Origin: Magnetospirillum sp.
GTDB taxonomy: Bacteria > Pseudomonadota > Alphaproteobacteria > Rhodospirillales > Magnetospirillaceae
Length of the DNA: 64,000 bases
NCBI GenBank assembly: GCA_024707145.1
Contig: JANQAI010000015.1
Coordinates: 1 to 64,000 of the forward strand
Direction of reading: 5' to 3'
Positions 63,188 to 64,000 of the stretch are shown here, in pieces. Below the pieces are notes generated by a model. That model was given only the letters and a program-made list of their open reading frames with translations, had not been told where the DNA came from and ran no database searches. A program made the translations under genes and the position numbers. Positions within the stretch are counted from its first letter, which is position 1. Every line of letters begins with the position of its first letter.

Positions 63188-64000
63188 GTGTCCAGACTGG
63201 TGATCGTCTCCAATCGGGTCAGCCTGCCGCGCAAGGGCGCCCAGGCTGGCGGTTTGGCGGTGGCGTTGCGCGACGCCCTCGAACGCCTGGGCGGGCTGTG
63301 GTTCGGCTGGTCGGGCGAGGTGGCCGAGGACGGCGCAGTCCCGCCGCCCAGGGCGGTCACGCATGGGGGCATCACCTACGTCACTACCGACCTGACGCGG
63401 CAGGATTACGAGGAGTTCTACAACGGCTTCTCCAACTCCACCCTGTGGCCGCTGTTCCATTTTCGCCTCGGCCTGCTGGAGGTGTCGCGCCGCAGCTACG
63501 AGGGTTATCTGCGCGTCAACGCCGCCTTCGCCGCCCAACTGGCGCCCATGATTCGCCGCGACGACGTGATCTGGGTGCACGATTACCACCTGATCCCCCT
63601 GGGCGACGAACTGCGCCGCCTGGGCATCGCCAACCGCATGGGCTTCTTCCTGCACACCCCGTTCCCCGTGCCCGAGCTGCTGGTTGCGTTGCCCGGCCAT
63701 CGCCGGCTGGTGCGTGCCCTGTGCGCCTATGATCTGGTGGGATTCCAGACCCGGGACGACGTGCGCGCCTTCCTCGGCTATGTGGGCGGGGAGGCGCGCG
63801 GCGAGATCGGCGAGGGCGGCCGCTTCACCGCCTATGGCCGTTCGGCCAAGGCCGCCGCCTATCCCATCGGCATCGATACCGCCTCCTTCGCCGCACTGGC
63901 GGCGGCCCAGGCCGCTTCGCCCGAAACTGCCGGCCTCATCGAGTCGCTGCAGGGGCGCAAGCTGATCCTGGGGGTGGAGCGGCTCGACTATTCCAAGGGG
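63188..64000 (+). CDS. otsA: Trehalose-6-phosphate synthase, N-terminal part (runs off the window)
   Basis: 271 codons to the window edge, read from GTG 63188, with AGGGAGA upstream. RLVIVSNRVSLPRKGAQAGGLAVAL is the OtsA N-terminus with the substrate loop; WVHDYHLIPLGDELRRLG and FFLHTPFPVPELLVALP are GT20 hallmarks, and LGVERLDYSKG is the nucleotide-binding segment at the edge. It joins UDP-glucose and glucose-6-phosphate. The rest, and any otsB, lie beyond the window. Confidence 0.95.
   Translation, partial: MSRLVIVSNRVSLPRKGAQAGGLAVALRDALERLGGLWFGWSGEVAEDGAVPPPRAVTHGGITYVTTDLTRQDYEEFYNGFSNSTLWPLFHFRLGLLEVSRRSYEGYLRVNAAFAAQLAPMIRRDDVIWVHDYHLIPLGDELRRLGIANRMGFFLHTPFPVPELLVALPGHRRLVRALCAYDLVGFQTRDDVRAFLGYVGGEARGEIGEGGRFTAYGRSAKAAAYPIGIDTASFAALAAAQAASPETAGLIESLQGRKLILGVERLDYSKG

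Overview
The window is high-GC, densely coded chromosomal DNA of an alphaproteobacterium, most likely a Rhodospirillales member close to Magnetospirillum. This is inferred from gene content and order: carB-greA, split gcvPA/gcvPB behind a tandem glycine riboswitch, ispH-thrB-rnhA, a D-tartrate dehydratase operon, and many multidomain sensor kinases. I saw no prophage, insertion sequence, CRISPR array, rRNA or magnetosome genes. One tRNA-Ser(GGA) gene is present.

Layout. 1-3.3 kb: the end of carB, greA, a PHA depolymerase-like gene with an unknown partner, and a CBS protein. 3.4-8.3 kb: a signalling block made of a chemoreceptor with a C-terminal PilZ domain, a STAS protein, a REC-HATPase-PP2C protein and a bacteriohemerythrin. 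8.6-15 kb: two hybrid histidine kinases around a class II aldolase, a cytochrome c and a periplasmic binding protein. 15.3-22.4 kb: an M16 protease and threonine synthase, M32 carboxypeptidase, ElbB, a LMW-PTP/arsenate reductase, a thioesterase and a PAS-LuxR regulator. 22.4-26.1 kb: a Cache membrane protein overlapping a CHASE-PAS kinase. 26.3-28.8 kb: GST, cupin and cupredoxin genes and glyoxalase II. 28.8-32 kb: LysR and a tartrate operon. 32-36 kb: a methyltransferase, ubiA and an EAL protein. 35.8-39.9 kb: rpmI-rplT-pheS-pheT. 40-47 kb: accessory genes, dispersed repeats and tRNA-Ser. 47.4-54.3 kb: lepA, quinone oxidoreductase/HxlR, a Fur-ArsR hybrid regulator behind a Fur-like box, and a YefM-YoeB toxin-antitoxin pair with a canonical operator. 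54.6-59.4 kb: the glycine cleavage operon gcvT-H-PA-PB with its riboswitch. 59.5-64 kb: a lipoprotein, ispH, a GNAT gene, thrB, rnhA and the start of otsA.

Nine genes, including essential pheT and also gcvPB, have broken reading frames, with eleven breaks in total. Five breaks fall at one sequence context (CCAGGCTC, its complement GAGCCTGG, or the palindromic double form). The other six are in or next to short G/C runs or at GCGCATGG. This looks like systematic sequencing or assembly error rather than gene decay. Those genes are therefore annotated across the break as probably functional.

The most unusual items are the Fur-ArsR fusion regulator with its palindromic upstream site, the compensatory-stem double-hairpin repeat (five copies), the REC-HATPase-PP2C/STAS/PilZ-chemoreceptor cluster, and the YoeB operator whose two TGTACA cores are 12 bp apart.
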